Source: Crossiella sp. SN42
GTDB taxonomy: Bacteria; Actinomycetota; Actinomycetes; Mycobacteriales; Pseudonocardiaceae
Assembly (NCBI RefSeq): GCF_023897065.1
Contig: NZ_JAMHIV010000042.1
Coordinates: 29,853-93,852 of the forward strand
DNA: 64,000 bases
Direction: 5' to 3'
Shown here: positions 42,394 to 50,531 of the stretch, piece after piece
How the letters are laid out: the number at the start of each line of letters is the position of its first letter
How positions within the stretch are numbered: the stretch's first letter is position 1
Made by a program: the position numbers and the translations under genes
Notes under the pieces: model-generated
The model's input: the letters and a program-made list of their open reading frames with translations, nothing else
Databases searched by the model: none
Told to the model about the DNA's origin: nothing

Positions 42394-42740
42394 TTGTCGC
42401 CCCCTTCGATCTGTTCCCTGATCCGCTCGGCCGCCGGGTCCAGGTGCTTGTTGGCGTGCCGGACGTAGAGGGTGGTGATCAGGAAGGTGGACACGAACTG
42501 GAGCAGGCCCAGCACGAGGCCGACGGTGATGTTGCCGGCCAGCTTGGTGCTCATGAACCCGTGCGCGTAGTCGGCCAGCAGCACGTACACCAGGTACCAG
42601 CTGAGGAACAGCACGGTCATCGGGAACACGAACCTGCGTAGCCGCCTGCGCAGTTCGGTGAATTCAGGGCCGGACTGGACAGCGCTCCAGACTTCCGGGT
42701 CTGGCGCTCCGCCCGTCTGCGGCCGCTCGGCGATACTCAC
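42390..42740 (-). CDS. DUF485 membrane protein (YjcH-like symporter partner)
   Basis: The 116-residue protein has two helices and 'FPMTVLFLSWYLVYVLLADY', the DUF485 core. The GTG at 42740 follows GAGGAGG with seven bases of spacing. Longer in-frame starts up to 42830 lack such a site. It is translationally coupled to the symporter and may assist its assembly. Confidence 0.88.
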   Translation of the reverse strand: MSIAERPQTGGAPDPEVWSAVQSGPEFTELRRRLRRFVFPMTVLFLSWYLVYVLLADYAHGFMSTKLAGNITVGLVLGLLQFVSTFLITTLYVRHANKHLDPAAERIREQIEGGDK

Positions 42741-42897
42741 GATCCGGCCTCCTCGCTGAGGGTGTTGGCTCGGGACGTTAGTAGAGACCCAGGTCACTCG
42801 ACCAAGGCTCGAACGAGGGACTGCGACCAACAGTCGGGTTAGGCGATAAGCGGTAGTGATTGCACGTTAAGTGGCTCCGCGGAGGGATGTCATCCGA

Positions 42898-42920
42898 ACG
42901 AGTGACGGGCTGTCACTCGT
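42898..42920 (-). terminator. Hairpin after the second symporter gene
   Basis: ACGAGTGAC and GTCACTCGT form a perfect 9-bp stem with a 5-nt loop, 10 bp beyond the stop codon of the symporter at 42931. It separates the two symporter transcription units. No T tract follows. Confidence 0.68.
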
Positions 42921-42930
42921 CCGTGGAGGG

Positions 42931-44721
42931 TCAACCACGGTGCCGACCGGAGGACTCACGGGCCTTCTCCTCCGGCGTGCCGTACTTCTGGACCTCCCGG
43001 TCCTTGGTGAAGCCGAGCCGGTCGGGCGCGTGCAGCCGCAGCATGATCTGCGAGACGTCCGGCGGTATCCGCCGCCTGGACAGCTTGCTGACCACCACCA
43101 TGGTCACGAACGCCACCGGCACGGTCACCGCGGCGGGCTGTTGCAGCAGCGGCACCGCGGCCCAGCCACCGGTGCTCGCGCTGACGAAGTTCAGGATCGT
43201 GGTCAGCAGGGTCAGCCCGCCCCCGGCGATCATGCCCGCGGCCGCGCCGACCGAGGTCAGCCCGCGCCACCAGATGCCGAGCACCAGCAGCGGGCAGAAC
43301 GTGGACGCGGCGGTGGCCAGCGCCAGGCTCACCGCCTGCGAGACATCCAGCGAGGCGGCCATCAGCGCCATGCCCAGCGGTAGCGCCCCGGCCAGCAGCG
43401 CGGCCAGCCGGAAGTCCTTGAACCGCCCGGTCATCACGTCGGTGAACAGCACCCCGGCCACGCTGACCACCAGCCCGGAGGCGGTGGACAGGAACGCGGC
43501 GAAGGCGCCTGCCGCGACCAGCGCGGCCAGCACCTTGCCCAGCCAGTTGTCCAGCATCGCGGTGGGCAGCAACAGGATCGCCGCGTCGGTCTTGCCGGTG
43601 ACCAGCAGCTGCGGCACGTACAGCCGGGACAGCGCGCCCAGGATGGTCGGGAACAGGTAGAACAGCCCGAGCAGGATCAGCACGTACAGCGTGGTCCGGC
43701 GGGCCGCCCTGCCATCGGGGTTGGTGTAGAAGCGGACCAGGATGTGCGGCAGGCCCATGGTGCCCAGGAAGGTCGCGAAGATCAGCGAGTAGATCTTGAA
43801 CAGGCTCATCCCGTTGCCGTCGGCCTGCTGCGGCCGCAGCCAGTCCTCGTTGCGCACCGGCGAGCCCTTGACCACCGGCACCGCGGTGCCCGCCCGGAAC
43901 TCCAGCCTGGTCTTCGCGCCGATGTCGTAGCTGGTGCCGGCCGCCCACAGCGCCTCGCCGTAGGCCGGCTGGCCGTCGACCTGGCCGAAGGCGTTCAGCT
44001 TGATCGTCTCGCCGACCTGGATCCGCACCGGCGTCTCCACGGTGACCGTGGTGTCGCTGGGGAAGGCCGGGGGCAGCGGTTCGTTCAGCGCCCGCTGCGG
44101 CCGCTGGTCGTTGATGAACACGATGACCAGCAGGAACGCCGGCAGCGAGATGGCGACCAGCTTCAGGTAGTACTGGAAGGCCTGCACCATGGTGATCGCG
44201 CGCATGCCGCCGCCGACCACGTTGACCACCACCACCACGGCCACCCCGGCCACGCCGATCCAGGCGGGCAGGTGGGTCACCGTGGAGAAGGTCAGCCCGG
44301 CGCCCTGGAACTGCGGCACCAGGTAGAGCCAGCCGATCAGCATCACCACCCAGGTGGAGAGCCTGCGCAGGTGCGTCGAGCCCAGCCGGGCCTCGGCGAA
44401 GTCGGGCACGGTGTAGGCGCCCGAACGGCGCAGCGGGGCGGCCACGAACAGCAGCAGGGAGAGATAACCGGCGGTGAAGCCCACCGGGTACCAGAGCGCG
44501 TCCGGACCGTCCCGGAACACCAGGCTGGCCACGCCGAGGAAGGAGGCGGCGGAGAGGTACTCACCGGAGATCGCGGCCGCGTTGTCGCTGGCCTTGACCC
44601 CACGCGAGGCGACCAGGAAGTCCGAGGTGGTCTTGGAGCGCCAGGAGGCGACGAAGCCCAGGGCGAGGGTGGCCAGCACGGCCAGCACCACGCCGACGAG
44701 CGACCACTCGTTGAGCCCCAA
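42931..44721 (-). CDS. Sodium:solute symporter with about 100-residue extracytoplasmic insert
   Basis: It shares the SSS features of the downstream symporter ('GEYLSAASFLGVASLVF', 'GTMGLPHILVRFYTNPDGRA'). In 596 residues it carries an extra soluble stretch of about 100 residues (about 204-305) between two helices. The TTG start at 44721 has AGGAG nine bases upstream. A small membrane protein is encoded directly before it, and a LytTR regulator before that. Monocarboxylates are the likely cargo. Confidence 0.88.
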   Translation of the reverse strand: MGLNEWSLVGVVLAVLATLALGFVASWRSKTTSDFLVASRGVKASDNAAAISGEYLSAASFLGVASLVFRDGPDALWYPVGFTAGYLSLLLFVAAPLRRSGAYTVPDFAEARLGSTHLRRLSTWVVMLIGWLYLVPQFQGAGLTFSTVTHLPAWIGVAGVAVVVVVNVVGGGMRAITMVQAFQYYLKLVAISLPAFLLVIVFINDQRPQRALNEPLPPAFPSDTTVTVETPVRIQVGETIKLNAFGQVDGQPAYGEALWAAGTSYDIGAKTRLEFRAGTAVPVVKGSPVRNEDWLRPQQADGNGMSLFKIYSLIFATFLGTMGLPHILVRFYTNPDGRAARRTTLYVLILLGLFYLFPTILGALSRLYVPQLLVTGKTDAAILLLPTAMLDNWLGKVLAALVAAGAFAAFLSTASGLVVSVAGVLFTDVMTGRFKDFRLAALLAGALPLGMALMAASLDVSQAVSLALATAASTFCPLLVLGIWWRGLTSVGAAAGMIAGGGLTLLTTILNFVSASTGGWAAVPLLQQPAAVTVPVAFVTMVVVSKLSRRRIPPDVSQIMLRLHAPDRLGFTKDREVQKYGTPEEKARESSGRHRG

Positions 44722-44733
44722 CTCCCGGGGCTC

Positions 44734-45144
44734 CTAGTTCTCGACCATGTCGATGAAGTCCTTCTCGTTGCGCTCGACCACGCGGTTGTACAGCGCGCCC
44801 ACGCCGATCAGCAGCGGGTAGGCGGCCGCGCCGAGCAGCAGCCAGGGCAGCCGGACCCCGAACAGGGTGGCCGCGGCCACCTTCGGGAACAGCGCGAACA
44901 GCACCGGCAGGCTACCCAGCACCACCGCGGTGATCACCGCGAGGGTGACCGCGACGACCAGCTGCTTGCGGATCAGCACCCGCACCACCTGCTCGCCGAT
45001 CTGGGTCTGCTGCTCGATGTGCACCATGGTGCGCACCACCTTGCGCGCGCCCCGGCGCTCGGCCAGCACCACCTTGACCCGGCGCCGCCTGCGCTCGGCC
45101 TCCTGTTCGGCGGCCGTGTCCTCCGGCGGGCCGGGCTGGGTCAC
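44734..45144 (-). CDS. Small membrane protein, symporter partner
   Basis: 136 residues: a strongly basic N-terminus ('RRRRRVKVVLAERRGARKVV'), two helices (about 63-82 and 92-113) and a charged tail. The arrangement mimics DUF485 proteins without clear sequence similarity. It overlaps the LytTR gene by 4 bp and precedes the symporter by 12 bp, so it probably acts with the symporter. Confidence 0.75.
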   Translation of the reverse strand: MTQPGPPEDTAAEQEAERRRRRVKVVLAERRGARKVVRTMVHIEQQTQIGEQVVRVLIRKQLVVAVTLAVITAVVLGSLPVLFALFPKVAAATLFGVRLPWLLLGAAAYPLLIGVGALYNRVVERNEKDFIDMVEN

Positions 45145-45962
45145 CGGTGGCCCCAGTTGTTCTTCGGCGAGCGCACCAGCCGGTCCTTGAGCTCCCTGGT
45201 GTGCCTGCGGCTGACCGGCAGCTCGACCGCGTCCTCGCCGCTGCCCACCCGCACGGTGTAGCCGGAGGTGGCCATCTTCAGCTCGGTGATCAGCCCCATC
45301 GCCACCAGGTAGGAGCGGTGGATGCGGACGAACCCGGCGTCACCCCAGCGTTCCTCCAGCTGCGCCAGCGGAATCCGCACCAGGTGGCTGCCCTCCGCGG
45401 TGTGCAGGCGGGCGTAGTCGCCCTGGGCCTCCACGTAGCGCACCGCGGCGCGCGGGATCAGCTTGGTGGTGCCGGCCAGCTCGACCGGGATGACCTCCTC
45501 GTCGACCGGCTCCTCCGCGGGCGCGGCCACGGTGGCCATCGAGGTGCGCTCGATCAGCCGCAGCACCCGCTCCAGCCGCTCCGGGTTGGGCGGTTTGCTG
45601 ATGTAGTCCAGCGCGCCGAGGTTGTAGGCGGCCAGCGCGTGGTCACCGTGGCCGGTGACGAAGACCAGCGCGGGCGCGTCCTTCAGCCCGGTGATCACGG
45701 TGGCCATCTCCACCCCGGACAGGCCGGGCATCTGGATGTCGGCGAAGACCGCGTCCACCGCGGGCAGCCCGGCGGCGATCCGCTGCTGGAGCTCCGGATC
45801 CTGGCCGCGGATGATCCGCAGCGCTTCCAGCGCGTCCGAGGCCTCCAGGACGCGCCGCACCCTGGGGTTCTGCCGCAGCAGGTAACACAACTCGTCCAGG
45901 TTCTTGGGCTCATCGTCGACCGCCATGACGATGAGCCCGGGGGGGCTGCCGTTCGTACTCAC
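45141..45962 (-). CDS. LytTR-family response regulator
   Basis: The receiver domain has 'VMAVDDEPKNLDEL' and phosphoacceptor D75 in 'AVFADIQMPG', with the conserved lysine in 'DYISKPPNPERLERVL'. The LytTR DNA-binding domain (about residues 160-265) has 'VRYVEAQGDYARLHT' and 'FVRIHRSYLVAM'. The start is a GTG at 45962. It heads the operon of a small membrane protein and a symporter, which is the likely target. The matching LytS-type kinase is encoded 2.5 kb upstream. Confidence 0.92.
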   Translation of the reverse strand: MSTNGSPPGLIVMAVDDEPKNLDELCYLLRQNPRVRRVLEASDALEALRIIRGQDPELQQRIAAGLPAVDAVFADIQMPGLSGVEMATVITGLKDAPALVFVTGHGDHALAAYNLGALDYISKPPNPERLERVLRLIERTSMATVAAPAEEPVDEEVIPVELAGTTKLIPRAAVRYVEAQGDYARLHTAEGSHLVRIPLAQLEERWGDAGFVRIHRSYLVAMGLITELKMATSGYTVRVGSGEDAVELPVSRRHTRELKDRLVRSPKNNWGHR

Positions 45963-46188
45963 GATGAGGTCAATCCTGCCGATACGTGGTGCCGACTGTC
46001 CACGAGCGAGCCACCCGCCAACGGGGTGACACTGTTGATCGCTCAGCTATTACTTGGCTTGAACGAGCGAGTCAATGCGTGGTGACGCGTCGTGGGAAAG
46101 ATCGACCCACTCAGGTCATCTGCTCGTGCCGACAGTATCACCCACAGTGATCAAACTCCGACTTCAACGCCGCAGGCCGGACCACTGC

Positions 46189-46216
46189 CGCCCGGACCGC
46201 GTTGGCGGTCCGGGCG
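46189..46216 (-). terminator. Hairpin terminator after the alpha-oxoamine synthase gene
   Basis: A 12-bp perfect stem (CGCCCGGACCGC on the minus strand and its complement) closes a 4-nt loop, 13 bp past the stop codon. There is no T tract. Confidence 0.78.
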
Positions 46217-46229
46217 CGCCCCATTGGCC

Positions 46230-47444
46230 TCAGCCCGCCTGCCGCGCGGTCGCCTCGATCTCCCGCACGGCTTCGGTGAGGATTTTCGCCACCCGCGCCA
46301 GAGTTTCTTCCTCGTGCACCGCGGAAATGGTGAACCGCAGCCTGCCTTGGCCGATCGGCACCCCGGGGAACATCACCGGGCTCAGGAAAACTCCCCGGGA
46401 GAGCACCAGCTCGTTGACCGGGATCACCAGGCTCTCGGTGCGCAGGTGCACCGGCACCACCGCGGTCGCGCCGCGCGCGTCCAGCCCGTGCTGCCGCAGT
46501 CGCTCGCGGAAGAACCGCGCCCGGTCCCGCAGCCGGGGGCTGAGCACGTGCCCCTCGGCGCGCAGAATGCGCAGCGCGGCCAGGCAGCCCGCCGCCACCG
46601 CGGGCGGGATGCTCGCGGTCAGCAGGTGCGACATCGCGTGGAAGCGCAGGTAGTCGATCAGCTCGTGCGAACCGGCCAGGTAGCCGCCCGCGGCGGCCAG
46701 CGACTTGCTCAGCGTGCCCATGTGGATGTCCACCGCGTCGTGCGGCAGGCCGTGGTGCTCCAGGCTGCCGGTGCCGTGCGCGCCGATCACGCCGAGGCCG
46801 TGCGCGTCGTCGAGCAGGGTGACCGCGCCGTGCTCGCGGGCGATCCTGGCCACCGCGGCCACGTCCTCCACCTCACCGGCCATGCTGTAGACCCCGACGA
46901 TGCCCACCAGCGTGGTCCGGCCGGGCTTGGCGTGCTCGGCCAGCAGCGCGGCCAGCGCCGCGTGGTCCCGGTGCGGGTAGTAGCGCAGCTCTGCGCCGGA
47001 GGACTTGGCGCCGAAGACCAGGCTGCCGTGCGCGGCCGCGTCCAGCACGATCAGGTCGCCCTTGCCCGCCAGCGCGGCCAGCGCGCCGAGGTTGGCGGCG
47101 AACCCGCTGTTGTAGAGCATCGCGGCCTCGGTGCCGTGCAGCTCGGCCAGCTCCTGGCTCAGCTCCTCGTGCACGTCGAAGTGCCCGGCCAGCGCGGGCG
47201 AGCTGTTGGCCCCCAGCCCGTACCGGCCCACCGCCTCGGTCACCGCCGCCACCACCTCGGGCCGCTGGCCGAGGCCGAGGTAGTTCGAGGAGGTGAAGTT
47301 GTGGCAGCGGGCCGGCGCGGCCATTGCCCCGTTCCGCATCACCGTCTCGCCTGCCGCGCCCGCGTAGACGGTCGGGAAATAGAACTCCCTATCGGTCAGG
47401 TGGACCCGTGACCTGGACAGTTTCCTCTTCAACGCAGTATTCAT
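46230..47444 (-). CDS. PLP-dependent alpha-oxoamine synthase (AONS/KBL/SPT family)
   Basis: The 404-residue class II aminotransferase-fold enzyme has 'NYLGLGQRPEVV', 'LDDAHGLGVIGAHGTGS' and the PLP-lysine motif 'GTLSKSLAAAGGYLAG'. Family members join an amino acid and an acyl-CoA with loss of CO2 (biotin, glycine/threonine or sphingolipid pathways). No other biotin gene is near, so I do not name it bioF. The ATG at 47444 follows GGGGAG. Confidence 0.88.
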   Translation of the reverse strand: MNTALKRKLSRSRVHLTDREFYFPTVYAGAAGETVMRNGAMAAPARCHNFTSSNYLGLGQRPEVVAAVTEAVGRYGLGANSSPALAGHFDVHEELSQELAELHGTEAAMLYNSGFAANLGALAALAGKGDLIVLDAAAHGSLVFGAKSSGAELRYYPHRDHAALAALLAEHAKPGRTTLVGIVGVYSMAGEVEDVAAVARIAREHGAVTLLDDAHGLGVIGAHGTGSLEHHGLPHDAVDIHMGTLSKSLAAAGGYLAGSHELIDYLRFHAMSHLLTASIPPAVAAGCLAALRILRAEGHVLSPRLRDRARFFRERLRQHGLDARGATAVVPVHLRTESLVIPVNELVLSRGVFLSPVMFPGVPIGQGRLRFTISAVHEEETLARVAKILTEAVREIEATARQAG

Positions 47445-47553
47445 CGTCCCCGCTCTCCCCAGTTGTCCTGCTTTTCGCAGGCTACGGAGAATCAGCGGGA
47501 ATGATGTTGTACGGCATTGTGTGCGATGAATCGGCAGGACTGCACAACGCGGC

Positions 47554-48387
47554 TCACAGTCCGAAGCGCGACCACATCGCCCGGTGTTCCAGCGCCTCGA
47601 TGGCCGCGCCGCCGAGACCCAGCCTGGCCAGCAGCGGGCGGCGCGGTTCGGAGACCACGATCTCCGCATCCGGCCAGCGCTTCTTGACCACCCCGCGCAG
47701 GGTGCCGATGCCGTCCACCAGGCCGAGCTCGGCGGCCTGGTCGCCAAGCCAGATCTCGCCGGTGAACAGCTCCTCCGGCCCGCCGGTCAGCTTCGCCCCG
47801 CGCCGCTGGGTGACCCACTCGCCGAAGCGCTCGTGCAGCCGGGACTGCAAACCCTTGAGCCAGGCCACGTCCTCCGGCTTCTCTGGGCGGAACGGGTCCA
47901 GGCGGACCTTGTTCTCACCCGCGGCGTGCACCCGGCGCTCCACGCCGATGCGCTCCAGCAGCCCGTTGAGGCCGAAGCTGGAGCTGACCACGCCGATCGA
48001 GCCGACCAGCGAGGTGCTGTGCGCGTAGATCTCATCGCCCGCGCAGGCCAGCCAGTAGCCGCCGGAGGCCGCCACGTCCTCGCAGAAGGCCAGCACCGGC
48101 ACCTTCTTGGTCGCGGCCAGCTCCCGGATCCGGTCGGCCACCAGCGCGGACTGGGTGGGCGCGCCGCCGGGTGAGTTGATCGCCAGCGCCACCGCGACCA
48201 GCCGGTCGTGGCCGAAGGCGCGGCTGAGCGCGGACTCCATGGTGTTGATGTTGATCGTGTTCCTGGCCAGTGGTGACGGCGTCGGGCTGATCACGCCGTG
48301 CAGCCGGACCACGGCGACGACGGGCGAGCGGTCGACACGCTCGCCGATCATGGGCAGTTTCTTGGCCAACCGCTCGGCGACGTTCAT
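47554..48387 (-). CDS. S49-family signal-peptide-peptidase-like protease (SppA-type)
   Basis: The 277-residue protein has 'VALAINSPGGAP', the catalytic serine in 'CEDVAASGGYWLACAGDEIY' and the downstream 'SLVGSIGVVS', the half-length SppA pattern. It lacks a strong N-terminal membrane helix, so it may be cytoplasmic or peripheral. It lies between the oxoamine synthase and the LytS-type kinase genes, all on one strand. The reason for this grouping is unclear. Confidence 0.88.
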   Translation of the reverse strand: MNVAERLAKKLPMIGERVDRSPVVAVVRLHGVISPTPSPLARNTININTMESALSRAFGHDRLVAVALAINSPGGAPTQSALVADRIRELAATKKVPVLAFCEDVAASGGYWLACAGDEIYAHSTSLVGSIGVVSSSFGLNGLLERIGVERRVHAAGENKVRLDPFRPEKPEDVAWLKGLQSRLHERFGEWVTQRRGAKLTGGPEELFTGEIWLGDQAAELGLVDGIGTLRGVVKKRWPDAEIVVSEPRRPLLARLGLGGAAIEALEHRAMWSRFGL

Positions 48388-48424
48388 GCCTGCGAGGGTA
48401 CGGAAATTCCGCGCCGCTGCCCGC

Positions 48425-49681
48425 TCAGCCGGTGGGCTGGTGCGCTTCCTCCTGCTTGCGCCCCACCGCATCCGGCCAGGTCGGCGGCGGCGCGTGCACG
48501 CCAGCGGTGAACTTCGGGACCCGCATGCTGATCTTCGTGCCGGCGCCCAGGTTGGTCTCCACCACCAGGCCGTAGTCGTTGCCGAAGAAGGAGCGCAGCC
48601 GGTGGTCGATGTTGTTGATGCCCACGTGCGCGCCGGTGAAGTGCGAGTTCAGGTCCTGGGACAGCCGCTCGGGGTCCATGCCGACCCCGTCGTCCTCCAC
48701 GCTGATGGTGGCCTCGGCCCCGTTGTCCGCGGCCACCACGGTGACCGTGCCGCCGCCCGGCTTGTTCGCCAGGCCGTGCCGGACCGCGTTCTCCACCAGC
48801 GGTTGCAGGGTCAGGAACGGCACCGCCACGGAGAGCACCTCGGGCGCGATGCGCACCTGCGCGTTGAGCGCGTCGCCGTAGCGGGCCCGCTCCAGGGTCA
48901 GGTAGCGCTCGACGTTGTGCAGCTCCTCGCCGAGGGTGGTGAACTCCCCGGCCGTGCGGAAGGAGTAGCGGGTGAAGTCGGCGAAGTCGAGCAGCAGGTC
49001 CCGCGCCTGTTCCTGGTCGGTGCGGACCAGCGAGGAGATCGTGGTCAGCGCGTTGTACAGGAAGTGCGGGGAGATCTGCGCGCGCAGGGCGCGGACCTCG
49101 GCGATGGCCAGCCGGGAGCGGGACTCCTCCAGCTCGGCCAGCTCCAGGTGCGTGGTGATGTAGCGCGAGCCCACCTCGGCCGCCCGCGACAGCCTGCGGC
49201 CGCCGACCGCGGAGGCCACCAGCAGCGAGCCGACCATGATCCCGTCGACCTCCAGCGGGGCCACGATCGCGTGCCGCAGCGCGCACTTGTTGACGTCGCA
49301 GTCCATCATCCCGTGACTGGTGGTCTCGGTGGTGCGATGGATGATCGCCTTCTCCACGGTGGGGCGGAGGTCCTCGTAGTGGTAGTTCGCCTCACCGGCC
49401 CAGGACAGCACCTCGCCGTCCCCGTCGGTGAGCGCGACCGCCACACAGCCGAGCATCTCCTTCAGGTGCGGGGTCAGCTCATCAGCCGACCGCACCGACA
49501 GGCCTTCGCGCAGCGTCGGGGCAGCATCGGTCACCCGGTGCAGGGCGGTCAGCGTGGCGTCCTCCATCGAGGTGCTGACCCGCCGTGCCCGGCACAGCAG
49601 GACAAAGGCGGCGAGAACGGCGATACCCGCCAGGACCGCCATGGCCGATCGCTCAGTGAGCAGTTCACCCACGGCGTCCAT
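48425..49681 (-). CDS. LytS-type sensor histidine kinase with GAF-like sensor
   Basis: One N-terminal helix (about residues 12-30) leads to a GAF-like sensor with 'MMDCDVNKCALRHAIVAPL'. A His_kinase domain follows with the phospho-histidine in 'AQISPHFLYNALTTISS', and an ATPase domain with 'VENAVRHGL', 'VEDDGVGMD' and 'HVGINNIDHRL'. The ATG at 49681 gives 418 residues. It should phosphorylate the LytTR regulator at 45141-45962. It is divergent from lutABC. Confidence 0.9.
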   Translation of the reverse strand: MDAVGELLTERSAMAVLAGIAVLAAFVLLCRARRVSTSMEDATLTALHRVTDAAPTLREGLSVRSADELTPHLKEMLGCVAVALTDGDGEVLSWAGEANYHYEDLRPTVEKAIIHRTTETTSHGMMDCDVNKCALRHAIVAPLEVDGIMVGSLLVASAVGGRRLSRAAEVGSRYITTHLELAELEESRSRLAIAEVRALRAQISPHFLYNALTTISSLVRTDQEQARDLLLDFADFTRYSFRTAGEFTTLGEELHNVERYLTLERARYGDALNAQVRIAPEVLSVAVPFLTLQPLVENAVRHGLANKPGGGTVTVVAADNGAEATISVEDDGVGMDPERLSQDLNSHFTGAHVGINNIDHRLRSFFGNDYGLVVETNLGAGTKISMRVPKFTAGVHAPPPTWPDAVGRKQEEAHQPTG

Positions 49682-49781
49682 GCTGGGACCCACAGGCTGA
49701 ATCTGCAACCATCCCGTCACACGGAGATGGCACCAAAAGGATGAACCGTAGACATCGGAGGTTTTCCGAGGCAGGGTGTCC

Positions 49782-49795
49782 GCTGTGCGCACAGC
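49782..49795. promoter_or_regulatory. 14-bp palindrome upstream of lutA
   Basis: GCTGTGCGCACAGC is perfectly self-complementary and ends 13 bp before the lutA ATG. It could be an operator for the lactate operon. It does not resemble known LldR/LutR sites. Confidence 0.4.
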
Positions 49796-49808
49796 AGCTG
49801 GAGAGGCG

Positions 49809-50531
49809 ATGCGGGTCGGGTTGTTCGCGACCTGTCTGACCGACACGTTCTTCCCGGAGACCGCCAAGGCGACCGTGCGGCTGCTGGAGAGACTGGGCTG
49901 CCGGGTGGAGTTCCCGCTGGCGCAGACCTGCTGCGGCCAGATGCACTTCAACACCGGCTACGCCAAGCAGGCCCGGCCGATGGCGGTCGGCTACGCCGAG
50001 GTCTTCGGCGACTACGACGCGGTGGTCGCCCCCTCCGGCTCCTGCACCGGCATGGTCCGCGACATCCATCCCGGCCTGACCGAGTCCCCGGTCTCCGCGC
50101 GCACCTACGAGCTCTCCGAGTTCCTGGTCGACGTGCTCGGCGTGACCGAGGTCGGCGCGTACTTCCCGCACCGGGTCACCTACCACCCGACCTGCCACTC
50201 GCTGCGGATGCTCGGCGTCGGCGAGAAACCGCTGCGGCTGCTGCGCGCGGTGCGCGGGCTGGAGCTGGTCGAGCTGCCGGAGGCCAGCTCCTGCTGCGGG
50301 TTCGGCGGCACCTTCGCGGTGAAGAACGCCGAGACCTCCACCGCGATGCTGGCGGACAAGATGCACCACGTCATCGGCACCTCGGCCGAGGTGCTGTGCG
50401 CGGGCGACAACTCCTGCCTGATGCACATCGGCGGCGGGCTGTCCCGGCTGCGCAGCGGGGTGCGCCCGGTGCACCTGGCGGAGATCCTGGCGAGCACGGA
50501 GGAGGAACCATGGTCGTCCGCAACCCGGTGA
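49809..50531 (+). CDS. lutA: LutA/LldE-type (Fe-S)-binding lactate oxidation subunit
   Basis: Two CCG domains are seen, with cysteine pairs in 'LAQTCCGQMHFNTGYAKQA' and 'EASSCCGFGGTFAVKN', which bind iron-sulfur clusters as in heterodisulfide reductase subunits. The ATG at 49809 follows GGAGAGGCG and gives 240 residues. With LutB and LutC it forms the complex that oxidises L-lactate to pyruvate. The 3' end overlaps lutB by 22 bp. Confidence 0.92.
   Translation: MRVGLFATCLTDTFFPETAKATVRLLERLGCRVEFPLAQTCCGQMHFNTGYAKQARPMAVGYAEVFGDYDAVVAPSGSCTGMVRDIHPGLTESPVSARTYELSEFLVDVLGVTEVGAYFPHRVTYHPTCHSLRMLGVGEKPLRLLRAVRGLELVELPEASSCCGFGGTFAVKNAETSTAMLADKMHHVIGTSAEVLCAGDNSCLMHIGGGLSRLRSGVRPVHLAEILASTEEEPWSSATR

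Noticed and set aside
46230..47444. Naming the oxoamine synthase bioF
   Set aside because: No other biotin gene is adjacent, and several family members share the same motifs.
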